DNA of 28,288 bases from an uncultured Selenomonas sp. (GTDB lineage Bacteria > Bacillota > Negativicutes > Selenomonadales > Selenomonadaceae), in contig CALGGN010000434.1 of NCBI GenBank assembly GCA_937915915.1, positions 1 to 28,288 of the forward strand, read 5' to 3'. Position numbers and translations under genes: made by a program. Of this stretch, positions 15,825 through 23,146 are shown one piece after another. Numbering within the stretch: the first letter of the stretch is position 1; every line of letters begins with the position of its first letter. The notes beneath the pieces are model-generated. The model had not been told where the DNA came from. It did not search any database and worked only from the letters and a program-made list of their open reading frames with translations.

Positions 15825-17221
15825 ATCGCTCCATCTCCTTCTCTTTTGAACATTTTTGCCACCCATCGAATACTTTTCCTCGGCTTGATGTGCTGCATGT
15901 GAAACCGATAGGCAAAGCACATCAGCACGGTGGTTGCCAACCAGCTTGCAGGATAGGTCGCCATGAGCACCTCATAGGTCGGCTGGCTCACGAACAGCGT
16001 ATACACCCAGGTGATGCGGATGCCGCAGATCCCCACCAGCGTCAGCAGCGCAGGGATCAAGGAATTGCCGTATCCCCGCATCGCGCCGGACAATCCTTCC
16101 AGCACCACGCAGATGATTTCCGGCCCCACCACATAGAGCAGACGGATTTTCCCCAGTTCCACCACATTGGGATCTGCATTGAAGAACGCCAGCATCTCCG
16201 CCGCAAACAACAGGATGAAAATGGAAAGCACTCCCATAAAGAGCGCATTCAGCCCCATGGCAAGCCATGTGACCTTTTTGCAGCGTTCCAGATTTCCCGC
16301 GCCATAGTTCTGCCCCACAAAGGTCGTCGCCGCCTGCCCGAAAGCGCCGACAATGCAGTAGACATTGATTTCAACGGTAAAAGCTGCCGCTGATGCCGCC
16401 ATGGCATCGGGGCCAAGACTGTTGATGGCGGACTGGATGATCAAATTGGACAGGGAAAAAACCATGCCTTGTATGCCTGCCGGAAGCCCGATGCGCACGA
16501 TCTCCTTCAGGAGCTTCCGATCCGAATGCATCGCGGAAAGCTCCAGATGAATGACATCCTCGGCGCGGCACAATGCACGGAAGAGAATCACCGCGCTCAC
16601 CGCATTGGCGATAACCGTGGCCCAAACCACGCCGTCCACACCCATGCCAAAATGCAGGACAAAGAGGAGGTTCAGCACGATATTCAACAGGCTTGCAACA
16701 ACGAGACTGACCAGCGGTGTCCTCGTATCCCCGCGGCTGCGGAAAATGGCGGATTCAAAATTGTAAATGCCCATGACCGGCATGCCGATGAGATAAATGC
16801 GGAGGTAGGTTTCCGCCATGTCCCATACATCCGCAGGCACCGCCATCATCTTCATGAGAGGATAGACCATGAGCTCCCCTGCGACAGCAACGGCGCATCC
16901 AATGTACAAAGCCAACAGGAATGCCGTATGCACCGCCTCATGCGCCCGCTCCAGCCGCCTTGCCCCCAGATTCATGGCAATGACGACATTCGCGCCGAGG
17001 GACAGTCCTATGAAGAGATTGACCAGCAGCCCGATGATGGAGATATTGTTCCCCACCGCCGCCATGGCGTTCTTTCCCACAAACTGCCCCAGCACAGCGA
17101 CATCCGCCGCATTGAGCAGCTGCTGCAGCACACCGGTCAATGCCAGCGGCAAGGCAAAAAAGACGAGTTTATCCCAAAGAGAGCCATGCAGCATATCCAA
17201 GGCTCTCGTTGAACGGCTCAT
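15821..17221 (-). CDS. MATE family multidrug/organic cation exporter
   Basis: A 466-residue polytopic membrane protein of the MATE family (NorM/MepA type) with about twelve predicted helices in two related halves. Typical segments are PLALTGVLQQLLNAADVAVLGQF in the first helix, SLGANVVIAMNLGA, and in the second half VGQNYGAGNLERCKK. These proteins export drugs or metabolites using Na+ or H+ gradients. The ATG has AAGGTG nine bases upstream. It lies 42 bp after the HAD gene and overlaps rpiB, forming a HAD-MATE-rpiB unit. Nothing in sequence reveals the substrate. Confidence 0.9.
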   Translation of the reverse strand: MSRSTRALDMLHGSLWDKLVFFALPLALTGVLQQLLNAADVAVLGQFVGKNAMAAVGNNISIIGLLVNLFIGLSLGANVVIAMNLGARRLERAHEAVHTAFLLALYIGCAVAVAGELMVYPLMKMMAVPADVWDMAETYLRIYLIGMPVMGIYNFESAIFRSRGDTRTPLVSLVVASLLNIVLNLLFVLHFGMGVDGVVWATVIANAVSAVILFRALCRAEDVIHLELSAMHSDRKLLKEIVRIGLPAGIQGMVFSLSNLIIQSAINSLGPDAMAASAAAFTVEINVYCIVGAFGQAATTFVGQNYGAGNLERCKKVTWLAMGLNALFMGVLSIFILLFAAEMLAFFNADPNVVELGKIRLLYVVGPEIICVVLEGLSGAMRGYGNSLIPALLTLVGICGIRITWVYTLFVSQPTYEVLMATYPASWLATTVLMCFAYRFHMQHIKPRKSIRWVAKMFKREGDGAI

Positions 17222-17263
17222 GGCTGCGTCACCTTCATCCTATATCTTTCACCGAAAACACGG

Positions 17264-17914
17264 TCACAATACGCCCCTGCGGATATCCTCCATGACAGCC
17301 TGCATATTGTCGCAAACCCTGTGGCAAAGACCGCGGAGCTCCTCCGTCGGCTGGATCTGGTCAGGGACCATCACGGTGGTGCACCCTGCGGCAACCCCCG
17401 CCCGGATCCCGTTCGGACTGTCCTCGAACACATAGCATTCACCGGCAGGAAGTTCCAGCAGCGATGCCGCCCGCTGGAAAATATCGGGCGCCGGCTTGCC
17501 CTTCTCCACTTGATCGCCCCCCACAACGGCCCCGAAATACGGGCGAATCTCCTTCCTGCGAAGATGGGATTCCACGATATCCGTTTGGGTGCTGCTTGCC
17601 ACCGCCATGCGGACACCCTGTTCCTCGAAAAATCGCAAAATCTCCAAAACGCCGGGCATCAGGTTCAGTTCCGCCTCCACCTGTCGCTTCACGAAGTCCA
17701 CTACATGCTGCACATATTCCTGCCCGTCCACATCAGGGTAAAATTCCTTGACCAGCGCAACGCACTGATCATTTCCCAAACCACAGGCCCTCCACGAAAG
17801 ATCCGGCTGTTTCTCCTTGCCGAAGTCCGCTGCTACTTCCACCCAGCCCAAACTGTAGAGCCGTTCCGTATCGAACAGCGTCCCGTCCATATCAAAAATA
17901 GCTCCCCGCTTCAT
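17264..17914 (-). CDS. HAD-superfamily hydrolase, beta-phosphoglucomutase-like
   Basis: A 216-residue HAD phosphatase of subfamily IA. Motif I is FDMDGTLFDT (nucleophile Asp8 and acid/base Asp10), motif II is VASST near residue 106, motif III lies at the Lys of GKPAPDIF, and motif IV is FEDSPNG. The cap is helical, as in beta-phosphoglucomutase and small sugar-phosphate phosphatases such as YniC/YqaB. The substrate is probably a phosphorylated sugar or nucleotide, unassigned. The start ATG has GGGGAGG upstream, inside the end of the decayed oxidoreductase frame whose stop lies one base before the ATG. It is followed by the MATE exporter on the same strand. Confidence 0.9.
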   Translation of the reverse strand: MKRGAIFDMDGTLFDTERLYSLGWVEVAADFGKEKQPDLSWRACGLGNDQCVALVKEFYPDVDGQEYVQHVVDFVKRQVEAELNLMPGVLEILRFFEEQGVRMAVASSTQTDIVESHLRRKEIRPYFGAVVGGDQVEKGKPAPDIFQRAASLLELPAGECYVFEDSPNGIRAGVAAGCTTVMVPDQIQPTEELRGLCHRVCDNMQAVMEDIRRGVL

Positions 17915-17915
17915 C

Positions 17916-18062
17916 TCAGTCCTCCCCGTACCACAGCCTCATCGACTTGGGAACATCTCTTGGATGCTTCTGATTTCTCGCGGCATTCACGGCTGCCGCA
18001 GTGCCGGACGGCCCGCCTCCTGCCACGCAAACATCGACCTCATAGAGTACGGGAAGTTCCAC
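17916..18062 (-). pseudogene. Remnant of an FAD-dependent oxidoreductase
   Basis: A 48-codon open frame starting at a GTG (18062) encodes ELPVLYEVDVCVAGGGPSG then TAAAVNAARN, the characteristic N-terminal beta-alpha-beta ADP-binding segment (GxGxxG-like GGGPSGTAAA) of pfam12831-type FAD-dependent oxidoreductases. The frame then continues QKHPRDVPKSMRLWYGED and stops. A complete enzyme would be about 400-500 residues, so almost all of the protein is missing. The tail could be the original C-terminus joined by an internal deletion. A strong AGGAGG precedes the frame but is too close to the GTG, suggesting the true start is also damaged. It ends one base before the HAD start codon. The rest of 17915-18429 holds the hairpin at 18166 and the repeat at 18223; 18063-18165 shows nothing recognisable. 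Confidence 0.65.
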
Positions 18063-18165
18063 CTCCTATACGGGAATTATTCGCCGCCGATCGCGCAATT
18101 CCTGCCTTAGCGGGCAGTTTATACTCGCGTTCGGAGAAATTTCGAATGTTCCATCCTGAAAACGA

Positions 18166-18213
18166 AACGCCATTGCTCCGGTTTGCCTATGGCAAAGCCA
18201 GAGCAATGGCGTT
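18166..18213. terminator. Long near-perfect hairpin (orphan terminator-like)
   Basis: Arms 18166-18187 and 18191-18213 pair over about 22 bp around the loop TAT with only minor irregularities. AT-rich sequence follows on both sides. No intact gene ends here. It may be the terminator of the eroded neighbour or a separate palindromic element next to the repeat at 18223. Confidence 0.45.
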
Positions 18214-18222
18214 ATAATTATA

Positions 18223-18387
18223 CTAGTATAACCCATTCCAAATAACTTGCTGTTTGACTTGTCTAAATTTCCCTGAACTGTGTCTTCGATCGCTTGACGT
18301 AGCTCTGCTACGACTGCGCTCCTCATCCTTGTTCATGAAAATTTATCCTGCGTGAAACAGCAAGCTATTTAAAACGTGTTATACTAG
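18223..18387. repeat. Terminal-inverted-repeat element, family B copy 1 (MITE-like)
   Basis: A 165-bp noncoding element. Its ends are CTAGTATAAC on the left and GTTATACTAG on the right, extending to a 33-base imperfect inverted repeat that reaches TTGCTGTTT / AAACAGCAA. A central hairpin reads GACGTAGC TCT GCTACGAC. It shares the TTTGACTTGTCTAAAT and TTTATCCTGCGT blocks and the central hairpin with the element at 24725-24883, and the hairpin core with 20798-20967. The right end carries an outward TATACT (18380-18385), which might act as a -10 for the downstream gene. Confidence 0.7.
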
Positions 18388-18429
18388 AAGTTTCCTGTCT
18401 GCTCAAAACATATAAAGGTGGCCAAAATC

Positions 18430-19128
18430 ATGCGATATGACTTGCCGACAAGTCTTTGCCCAGAAATCGTCCGTCTGGCAAAGAAGTTCAAACTAAACAA
18501 ACTCATGCTCTTCGGCTCCCGCGCACGCAGAACCAATCACGGGCACAGCGACGTGGACCTTGCAGTCTCCGGTGGCGATGTGACAGGCTTCTCCCTTGCC
18601 GTAAACGAAGAAACCAACAGCCTGCTGTCCTTTGATGTTGTCAATCTCGATGAGGGTATATCCCAGGAACTGCAAACAGAAATCGAGCGCGACGGAATAG
18701 ATCTATACAAGTCTGGAGTGGAGGAAATGAAAAAATACGATGCCTTTGCCCGTTGCCTGAAGGTTTTGGAGCAAGCCGACCAAAAGGAAGCCGCTGCCAA
18801 TGAAATATACCGTATGGGCATCATAGGCCAATTCAACCTGACCTTTGAACTATCCTGGAAAGCCCTGAGGGACGTGCTCTCTCTCCACGGCATAGCCGAG
18901 GCAGCCACAGACTCCCCCAGAGAAATCCTCAAAGCCGCCTATGCCCTTGGCTGGCTGAAAAGCGAGACCGTATGGCTGGATATGCTAAAAAAACGTAATA
19001 TAGCCATCCACGTCTACGACGAAGAACGTGCCCGCACCGTCACTTCTCTGATTTTTGCACAATACCTGCAGCCTCTGCAAGAACTGCGGGAAACCCTGCG
19101 GCAACGCCTGCTGGAACTGGAAGGGTGA
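18430..19128 (+). CDS. Fused MNT nucleotidyltransferase and HI0074/HepT-like partner
   Basis: A 232-residue fusion of two proteins normally encoded separately (HI0073/HI0074 type; related to MntA-HepT toxin-antitoxin pairs). Residues 1-98 form a minimal nucleotidyltransferase: the motif GSx10DxD is complete (G29-S30, D41, D43) with a third acidic residue in FDVVNLD (D69). Residues 100-232 match the nucleotidyltransferase substrate-binding family (PF08780), an all-helical partner with QFNLTFELSWKAL, DSPREILKAA and RNIAIHVYDEE. The latter is an Rx4HxY motif (R189, H194, Y196), which in HepT proteins contains the tyrosine AMPylated by MntA. At the junction the RNA reads GGAGTGGAGGAAATG, so an intact ribosome site precedes in-frame Met100 (18727) and the partner could also be made alone. 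The start at 18430 is favoured over the in-frame GTG at 18418 because AAGGTG is correctly spaced. Adjacent to a mobile-type repeat. Confidence 0.85.
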   Translation: MRYDLPTSLCPEIVRLAKKFKLNKLMLFGSRARRTNHGHSDVDLAVSGGDVTGFSLAVNEETNSLLSFDVVNLDEGISQELQTEIERDGIDLYKSGVEEMKKYDAFARCLKVLEQADQKEAAANEIYRMGIIGQFNLTFELSWKALRDVLSLHGIAEAATDSPREILKAAYALGWLKSETVWLDMLKKRNIAIHVYDEERARTVTSLIFAQYLQPLQELRETLRQRLLELEG

Positions 19129-19163
19129 GATAAAAAAATACAACGAGAATTGGAGGAATTGCT

Positions 19164-19199
19164 ATGTTAAAGATGATGGAAGAAAAACTTAGAAATTGA
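19164..19199 (+). CDS. Tiny ORF, 11 codons, with a good ribosome site
   Basis: ATG at 19164 follows TTGGAGGAATTGCT, a strong Shine-Dalgarno, 35 bp after the fused nucleotidyltransferase gene. It encodes MLKMMEEKLRN and stops. It may be the truncated start of a lost gene in the same operon rather than a functional peptide. No family is recognisable. Confidence 0.2.
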   Translation: MLKMMEEKLRN

Positions 19200-19233
19200 A
19201 ATTTTCAATTTCCAAAGCAAGGAACAATTTCTC

Positions 19234-19263
19234 AAAAACGCCTCCCGAAACCTCGGGAGGCGT
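19234..19263. terminator. Terminator between the fused MNT gene and tRNA-Arg
   Basis: ACGCCTCCCGA (19238-19248) and TCGGGAGGCGT (19253-19263) form a perfect 11-bp stem with loop AACC. On the minus strand the stem is followed by five Ts, so it chiefly terminates the tRNA transcript. Confidence 0.85.
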
Positions 19264-19272
19264 TGTATGCAC

Positions 19273-19349
19273 TGGTGCGATTGGGGCGATTCGAACGCCC
19301 GACCTACTGCTTAGGAGGCAGTTGCTCTATCCTGCTGAGCTACAACCGC
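19273..19349 (-). tRNA. tRNA-Arg (anticodon CCT)
   Basis: A 77-nt cloverleaf on the minus strand. The acceptor stem GCGGTTG pairs with CAATCGC (one G-U) and the discriminator A is followed by an encoded CCA. The D-arm region is AGCTCAGCAGGATAGAGC. The anticodon stem ACTGC/GCAGT encloses the loop CTCCTAA, giving anticodon CCT, which reads AGG. The T-arm GGGCG TTCGAAC is canonical. It has its own promoter (19359-19387) and terminator (19234-19263). Confidence 0.95.
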
Positions 19350-19358
19350 GCAGATGAA

Positions 19359-19387
19359 ATTATATCAAACCAAACCTCAAGATTCAA
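19359..19387 (-). promoter_or_regulatory. Promoter of tRNA-Arg
   Basis: On the minus strand TTGAAT (19387-19382), a 17-base spacer and a perfect TATAAT (19364-19359) lie ten bases before the tRNA 5' end. Confidence 0.8.
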
Positions 19388-19404
19388 GCTTTTTCTTGGC
19401 CATC

Positions 19405-20670
19405 TTAGCGATCCACGCGGCAGATATCCGCGCCGAGGGACACCAGCTTGGCAACGAGGTCGTCATAGCCACGGTCGATATGGTGGATATAGCCCACCTG
19501 TGTCTCGCCCTCTGCCACGAGCCCTGCCAGCACCATCGCTGCACCTGCCCTAAGGTCGGTGGCCTTGACCTGGCAACCCGTCAAGTGGTCGACGCCCTCC
19601 ACCACGGAGGTGCGACCATCGATCTTGATATTCGCTCCCATGCGCTTTAGCTCATCCACATGCATGAAGCGATTCTCAAAGACCGTCTCTGTCACCATGC
19701 CGGTGCCCTCCGCAACGGCAAGCATGGCCATGAACTGCGCCTGCATATCCGTCGGGAATCCGGGATATGGCATCGTCTTGATGTCCACGGCCCTTGGGCG
19801 GCGGGAACAAATCACGCGCACACCGTCCACATCTTCCCGGATCTCGACGCCGGCTTCTTTCAGCTTGGCGATGACCGGCTTCAAGTGCTCTGTGATCGCA
19901 TTCTCGATATAGACATCTCCCTGCGTCATCGCAGCAGCTACCATATAGGTGCCTGCCTCGATGCGGTCCGGGATGATCGTATAGTCACGTCCCACCAGCT
20001 TCGGCATGCCCTCGATCTTGATGACATTCGTGCCTGCGCCGCGGATCTTTGCCCCCATCATGTTCAAATAGTTGGCCAGATCGACAATCTCCGGTTCCTG
20101 CGCAGGATTCTCCAGAATGGTCTGCCCTGCCGCCATCGACGCTGCCATGAGGATGTTTTCCGTTGCTCCGACGCTCGGAAAGTCCAGATAGACCCTTGCG
20201 CCCTTCAAGCCGTCCGGCGCGAGAGCCTCGATAAATCCATGCCCGATCTTGATTTCTGCCCCAAGCGCCTCGAACCCTTTGAGATGGAGGTCGATCGGGC
20301 GTGTCCCGATAGCACAGCCGCCCGGCAGGGAAATCTTCGCCTGTCCGCAGCGTGCAAGAAGCGGTCCCATGATCAGGAACGATGCGCGCATCTTCCGCAC
20401 AAGGTCGTAGGGAGCCTCACAGCAGCCAATGGTGGCGCTGTCCACGAAAAGCTGGCGCTTTTCCTCATAGAATTCAGCACGGACACCCAGCGCCCCCAAA
20501 ACTTTGGTAATCGTATGCACATCTTCCAAGTCCGGAACTTCATCCAGACAGCTTGGACGATCCTGTCCCAAAAGCGTGGCAGCGATAATGGGCAGCACCG
20601 CATTTTTGGCACCGCTGATCTTGACACGCCCTTCCAGCCGATGGCCGCCGTTTATAACCAACTTTTCCAT
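19405..20670 (-). CDS. murA: UDP-N-acetylglucosamine 1-carboxyvinyltransferase
   Basis: A 421-residue MurA, the cytoplasmic enzyme that transfers enolpyruvate from PEP to UDP-GlcNAc in the first committed step of peptidoglycan synthesis. Signature residues are intact: Lys22-Asn23 in ISGAKNAVLP, the catalytic cysteine Cys119 in LPGGCAIGTRPIDLHLKG (Cys rather than Asp predicts fosfomycin sensitivity), and Asp308 in PGFPTDMQAQ. Length is normal. Firmicutes often carry two copies; whether this is MurA or MurAB/MurZ cannot be told here. The ribosome site AGGGGG is about 14 bases from the ATG, longer than usual. A good promoter is at 20730-20758. Confidence 0.96.
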   Translation of the reverse strand: MEKLVINGGHRLEGRVKISGAKNAVLPIIAATLLGQDRPSCLDEVPDLEDVHTITKVLGALGVRAEFYEEKRQLFVDSATIGCCEAPYDLVRKMRASFLIMGPLLARCGQAKISLPGGCAIGTRPIDLHLKGFEALGAEIKIGHGFIEALAPDGLKGARVYLDFPSVGATENILMAASMAAGQTILENPAQEPEIVDLANYLNMMGAKIRGAGTNVIKIEGMPKLVGRDYTIIPDRIEAGTYMVAAAMTQGDVYIENAITEHLKPVIAKLKEAGVEIREDVDGVRVICSRRPRAVDIKTMPYPGFPTDMQAQFMAMLAVAEGTGMVTETVFENRFMHVDELKRMGANIKIDGRTSVVEGVDHLTGCQVKATDLRAGAAMVLAGLVAEGETQVGYIHHIDRGYDDLVAKLVSLGADICRVDR

Positions 20671-20729
20671 TCTAAGCTCGATATCCCCCTAAATCATGCA
20701 ACGCATGAAAAGCTCTTCTTCATCTTTTT

Positions 20730-20758
20730 AGTTTACCATCAACCTGTCCGCCTGACAA
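20730..20758 (-). promoter_or_regulatory. Promoter of murA
   Basis: The minus strand carries TTGTCA (20758-20753), a 17-base spacer and TAAACT (20735-20730), about 60 bases upstream of the murA start. The leader also holds a small hairpin TCATGC GTT GCATGA. The repeat element at 20798 lies just upstream. Confidence 0.65.
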
Positions 20759-20797
20759 GAGCGGCAAACGGTTCCGAGCAAATTTTTGCGCGGATCG

Positions 20798-20967
20798 ACT
20801 AGGGCGTGTTGATTAAATGAGATTCGTCCAGATTTGCGGGGATTGGCTGTCCATTGCTAGGCGACAAACCGCAGTCATAGCGGTGCTATGTCGAGGATTT
20901 GTCAACGACGCAAGGACAGTCAAGATCCGTGAAGATGGGCGGATGGAATTAATCAACACGCCCTAGT
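20798..20967. repeat. Terminal-inverted-repeat element, family B copy 2 (MITE-like)
   Basis: A 170-bp noncoding element with perfect 19-bp terminal inverted repeats: ACTAGGGCGTGTTGATTAA at 20798-20816 and its complement at 20949-20967. Inner arms also pair (CTGTCC / GGACAG and others) around a central CATAGC GGT GCTATG hairpin. On the reverse strand its core (GACATAGC...GCTATG, CGCCTAGC) aligns with the elements at 18223 and 24725. It fills most of the 315-bp gap between murA and the S55 gene. No transposase is present. Confidence 0.85.
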
Positions 20968-20985
20968 CTCTGTGATACACAAGTA

Positions 20986-23061
20986 TCAGTCATTTTCGAC
21001 CTGCAAGGTCGCATGGATCACATTATCGATGATATAGTTGGTCTCGAACTTCTTCTCCGGCGACTGTCCCTCTGCCGGAGTCGCGCCGAGCAAATTGACA
21101 TGATGCTCTTCTGTCTGCCGCTTCGACGCTTCTACAGCCTCACGGATGGCCTTTTTCTGCTCGGCCTCGCTCATGACCTCCGTCACGGCGCCCGGTGCGA
21201 TGATGATCTCATTGTTCTTTCCCAATGCCAGCAGGTTCCGCAGCTTATCGCGCGTTGTCTGCGTCTTTTCCATATCAGCTGCCTGCATCATCGCCAGCTG
21301 ATTCACGGGAATGAATCCGCCTCCGCGCAAGTCCAGATTCATGGTGCCCTTTTTCTGCGTCTTCGGCACGGTGTACGGAATCGTCAACACTTCCTTTTCC
21401 TTGCGGTAAGGCTTGATGGTCGTCTTGAAGTTGACGGTCTCTCCCGGCTTTACCTTCATCTTGTCCGGCACCGCAGAAACAAGGGATGCCGTATTGCGCC
21501 CGCTGTCCACCGTCACGTCGAACTGCATGTCAAGAATGCTAGAAGCCGCATCCGTATTCGTGCAGATGACATTCAACATCTCGGCCATCTCCAAGATGGC
21601 AACCTGCCCCACGTCCGTCGGGCTGTAGAACATATTGGTGCGCTTCAGGATGCCGCCATTCGCCGCATCCGTGCGGATGGAAAATTTCACCGTAGCGGTG
21701 CTTTCGTCCTGCGTATCCGAAGTATTGCTGATAGCTGCGTAGAGCACTGCTGCACTCAGGGATGTCAACATATTCTCATTGTAGGCGATACGCACGCCAT
21801 AGCTTTCATCGCGATTCAGTGCCGTATCCTTCACGTTCACGCGCATCGGAACCACCTCGGGGAACGTCCCGACAATGCCCGCTACACCGGATGCACGGTC
21901 CTGATTGATACGGCCGATGATATTTCCCCCATTCGCAATCTTCATGCCTGTAAGCTCGCTCTGCACGCTGCCAATGACTGATGCATCCGTCATCAGATAA
22001 TTCACATTGCCGTTGTGCATGAAGGGGTGGCCAAAGGCAAGCAATCGGTTGCCGTCCACTGCGGTCACCGTTCCCGTGGCGCCGACGTAGAAATCGCCGT
22101 AGATCAGCGCCACGCCAACAGCATCCCCCGGCCCGATATCCGCCTGATAGGTGGTGCCGCCTGCCGGGGATGTGGCGGAAAAATCCGTCTGATACTTGCC
22201 CTGCAGGCCGAACGGCGCCAATTTTTTGTTCAGGAAGGAAAGTCCCGCATCATGGAATCCCGAAAATCCGAAAGAAGCCATTTCTTCTTGTGCTTTCGGT
22301 TGCTGCTCCTTGGAGGCAGTTTCCGCCCCTACGGCCGCAGCGGACGCTGTCTTCCCATCTTGCAGGTTTGCCTCTGCCTCGGTTCCGGCAGCCGTTTCCT
22401 GCGTCTTTTCCTTCTCTCGAGCGGAAACCGCTGCATCGGAAGGGATATCCAGCCGATCAGCTTCCTCCACTTCCTCTTCCGTCACTTCCTGCTCTACCTT
22501 CTCCTCGGCAATCTTCTTCAGGTCGATGGTAGGAAATTGAATCTTGCCCTTCGTGTCCGGCATGTCCCAAAGCGGCAGCATTCTCTCGATGGGCATGATG
22601 AAAAAGTTTCTTCTGCTTGTATCCTTGATGACTATGGACAGTGCGCCCACAAGCCGATCTTCGATATAGACCGGGCTTCCGCTCATACCCTGCAAAACGC
22701 CGTCTGTCTCATCGATCAAGGGGCCATAGGCCCTTGCCATGATCATTTTGCTGTCATCCCTGCCGGTTCCGTTGATGCCGACCACATCCACTTGGAACGA
22801 GCGCATCTCCCCGGACGCGTCCATCACGGTATAAGCCGTTCCGCTCATGCCCGGCATAACCTCCGAAAGCGGCATGATCTCAGGCATGGCAAAAGCCGCG
22901 GAAGATGCAGCCGACAGCAGCATGGACAGGATTCCGGCCATCGCAGATTTGCGAATCAATTTACTATGAAATCTTAGCGAGTGCAAGCCGTAGGCGAAGC
23001 AGGAGCTTAGATTTCGTGTAAGGGCATGTGGACGCCGAAGGTGTCCAGTAAGTTTATGCAA
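20986..23061 (-). CDS. SpoIVB-type S55 serine peptidase family protein with repeat-derived N-terminal extension
   Basis: A 691-residue exported protein of the SpoIVB S55 family. From residue ~64 it shows LSEVMPGMSGTAYTV, then the serine motif GVLQGMSGSPVY (Ser127) followed by VGALS, an acidic low-complexity insert at ~183-262, and LLAFGHPFMHNGNVNYLMTDA with His345. The C-terminal ~300 residues include an Ig-like region (KMKVKPGETVNFKTTI). The signal peptide is SAMAGILSMLLSAASSAAFA (39-58). The only ribosome site (TGAGGTGA) serves a TTG at 23061, so translation passes through residues 5-35, which are encoded by a dispersed 94-bp repeat. A Met at residue 41 (22941) has no ribosome site. SpoIVB cleaves SpoIVFA-type targets in spore formers; in this lineage the role is unknown and probably envelope-related. 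It follows the phosphodiester glycosidase gene by 85 bp. Confidence 0.82.
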   Translation of the reverse strand: MHKLTGHLRRPHALTRNLSSCFAYGLHSLRFHSKLIRKSAMAGILSMLLSAASSAAFAMPEIMPLSEVMPGMSGTAYTVMDASGEMRSFQVDVVGINGTGRDDSKMIMARAYGPLIDETDGVLQGMSGSPVYIEDRLVGALSIVIKDTSRRNFFIMPIERMLPLWDMPDTKGKIQFPTIDLKKIAEEKVEQEVTEEEVEEADRLDIPSDAAVSAREKEKTQETAAGTEAEANLQDGKTASAAAVGAETASKEQQPKAQEEMASFGFSGFHDAGLSFLNKKLAPFGLQGKYQTDFSATSPAGGTTYQADIGPGDAVGVALIYGDFYVGATGTVTAVDGNRLLAFGHPFMHNGNVNYLMTDASVIGSVQSELTGMKIANGGNIIGRINQDRASGVAGIVGTFPEVVPMRVNVKDTALNRDESYGVRIAYNENMLTSLSAAVLYAAISNTSDTQDESTATVKFSIRTDAANGGILKRTNMFYSPTDVGQVAILEMAEMLNVICTNTDAASSILDMQFDVTVDSGRNTASLVSAVPDKMKVKPGETVNFKTTIKPYRKEKEVLTIPYTVPKTQKKGTMNLDLRGGGFIPVNQLAMMQAADMEKTQTTRDKLRNLLALGKNNEIIIAPGAVTEVMSEAEQKKAIREAVEASKRQTEEHHVNLLGATPAEGQSPEKKFETNYIIDNVIHATLQVEND
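22962..23055. repeat. 94-bp dispersed palindromic repeat, copy 2, inside the S55 gene
   Basis: Inverted copy of bases 1-94 with five transitions and no indels. It lies entirely within the S55 reading frame directly after its third codon and encodes a basic, Ser/Leu/His-rich stretch without stops. Removing 93 bases restores TTG CAT AAA TTG ATT CGC, a normal signal-peptide N-terminus (MHKLIRKSAMAG). Confidence 0.88.
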
Positions 23062-23146
23062 AAGTAGTCACCTCATTATTTCATATGTTCTATAACGATA
23101 CCAAACCCACATCGTACAGTATAGCATAAAGCCCGCCGGGATACAT

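Noticed and set aside
18066..18326. An 86-codon minus-strand frame spanning the repeat at 18223 and the orphan hairpin.
   Set aside because: Most of it translates noncoding repeat DNA, and the remaining 35 codons match no family I recognise.
23062..23146. A promoter in the gap between the phosphodiester glycosidase and S55 genes.
   Set aside because: A TATACT-like -10 is present on the minus strand but there is no acceptable -35 at the right distance; co-transcription is the simpler reading.
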